NCBI GenBank assembly: GCA_011947345.1
Contig: JAAVTG010000007.1
Coordinates: 1-28,020 of the forward strand
DNA length: 28,020 bases
Direction of reading: 5' to 3'
DNA from: Phytophthora quininea
Lineage: Eukaryota > Oomycota > Peronosporomycetes > Peronosporales > Peronosporaceae
Shown here: positions 26,512 to 28,020 of the stretch, piece after piece
How positions within the stretch are numbered: position 1 is the first letter of the stretch
Layout: every line of letters begins with the position of its first letter
The notes under the pieces: generated by a model
Databases searched by the model: none
Told to the model about the DNA's origin: nothing
The model's input: only the letters and a program-made list of their open reading frames with translations
Made by a program: the position numbers and the translations under genes

Positions 26512-26673
26512 CGATGCTGTTTGGTATGAGCAGACGCGCCGCTTGAGAAGTGTTTCTTCAAAAACTTACGATGCATGTGAACGTTGCAATGAGAGAGCTA
26601 GAAGACTTCTGCACTGGAGTGGAAGTTGGCTACGCTGGTGTTGCCTCGCGTGGGAATTGAGTCGGCTTGCCAT

Positions 26674-28020
<1,347 letters not shown>

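Overview
The window is 28 kb of nuclear DNA that reads like an oomycete genome (Phytophthora, a downy mildew or a close relative). Host genes are GC-rich and tightly packed on both strands. Their introns are 54-82 bases long (one is about 140), many with CTAAC or TACTAAC branch sites. Between the genes lies a dense set of DNA transposons typical of that lineage. The taxon is inferred from style, not from a marker gene.

Left part (1-7398), host genes: an importin-5 type karyopherin (minus, runs off the left edge) diverges from an ArfGAP / zinc-finger / double-PDZ protein (plus). That gene converges on a seven-exon protein kinase with an F-box-like N-terminus and a WNK-like lysine arrangement (minus).

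Middle (7491-20273), transposons: a piggyBac-like element (7491-16107) with matching CCC ends carries, inside its left end, a second element (7514-12562) with a Tc1/mariner-related DDE transposase that appears intact. That element in turn carries, inside its right terminal repeat, a third element (9604-12536) with 57-base inverted repeats, a TA duplication, a decayed MULE transposase and a second small ORF. Directly outside the piggyBac right end, overlapping its TTAA, is the 3' end of a Fanzor gene (eukaryotic TnpB-like RNA-guided nuclease). Beyond it lie a possible solo LTR and a pogo-like element (18624-20273).

Right part (20398-28020): an oomycete-type protein with a Myb/SANT-like N-terminal region (plus), a small gene-like ORF (minus), about 1.1 kb with no recognisable gene, a secreted Kelch + EGF + Hint (hedgehog/intein-type) protein (minus), and a CNNM-type magnesium transporter (minus, runs off the right edge).

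Five conserved host genes are each broken by one or more apparent single-base indels, mostly in homopolymer runs, with strong homology resuming in the next frame. This pattern fits uncorrected sequencing indels better than independent loss of five housekeeping genes, so frame breaks alone should not be read as pseudogenes here. In-frame stops and a lost catalytic residue in the MULE, piggyBac, pogo and Fanzor genes are better evidence of decay.
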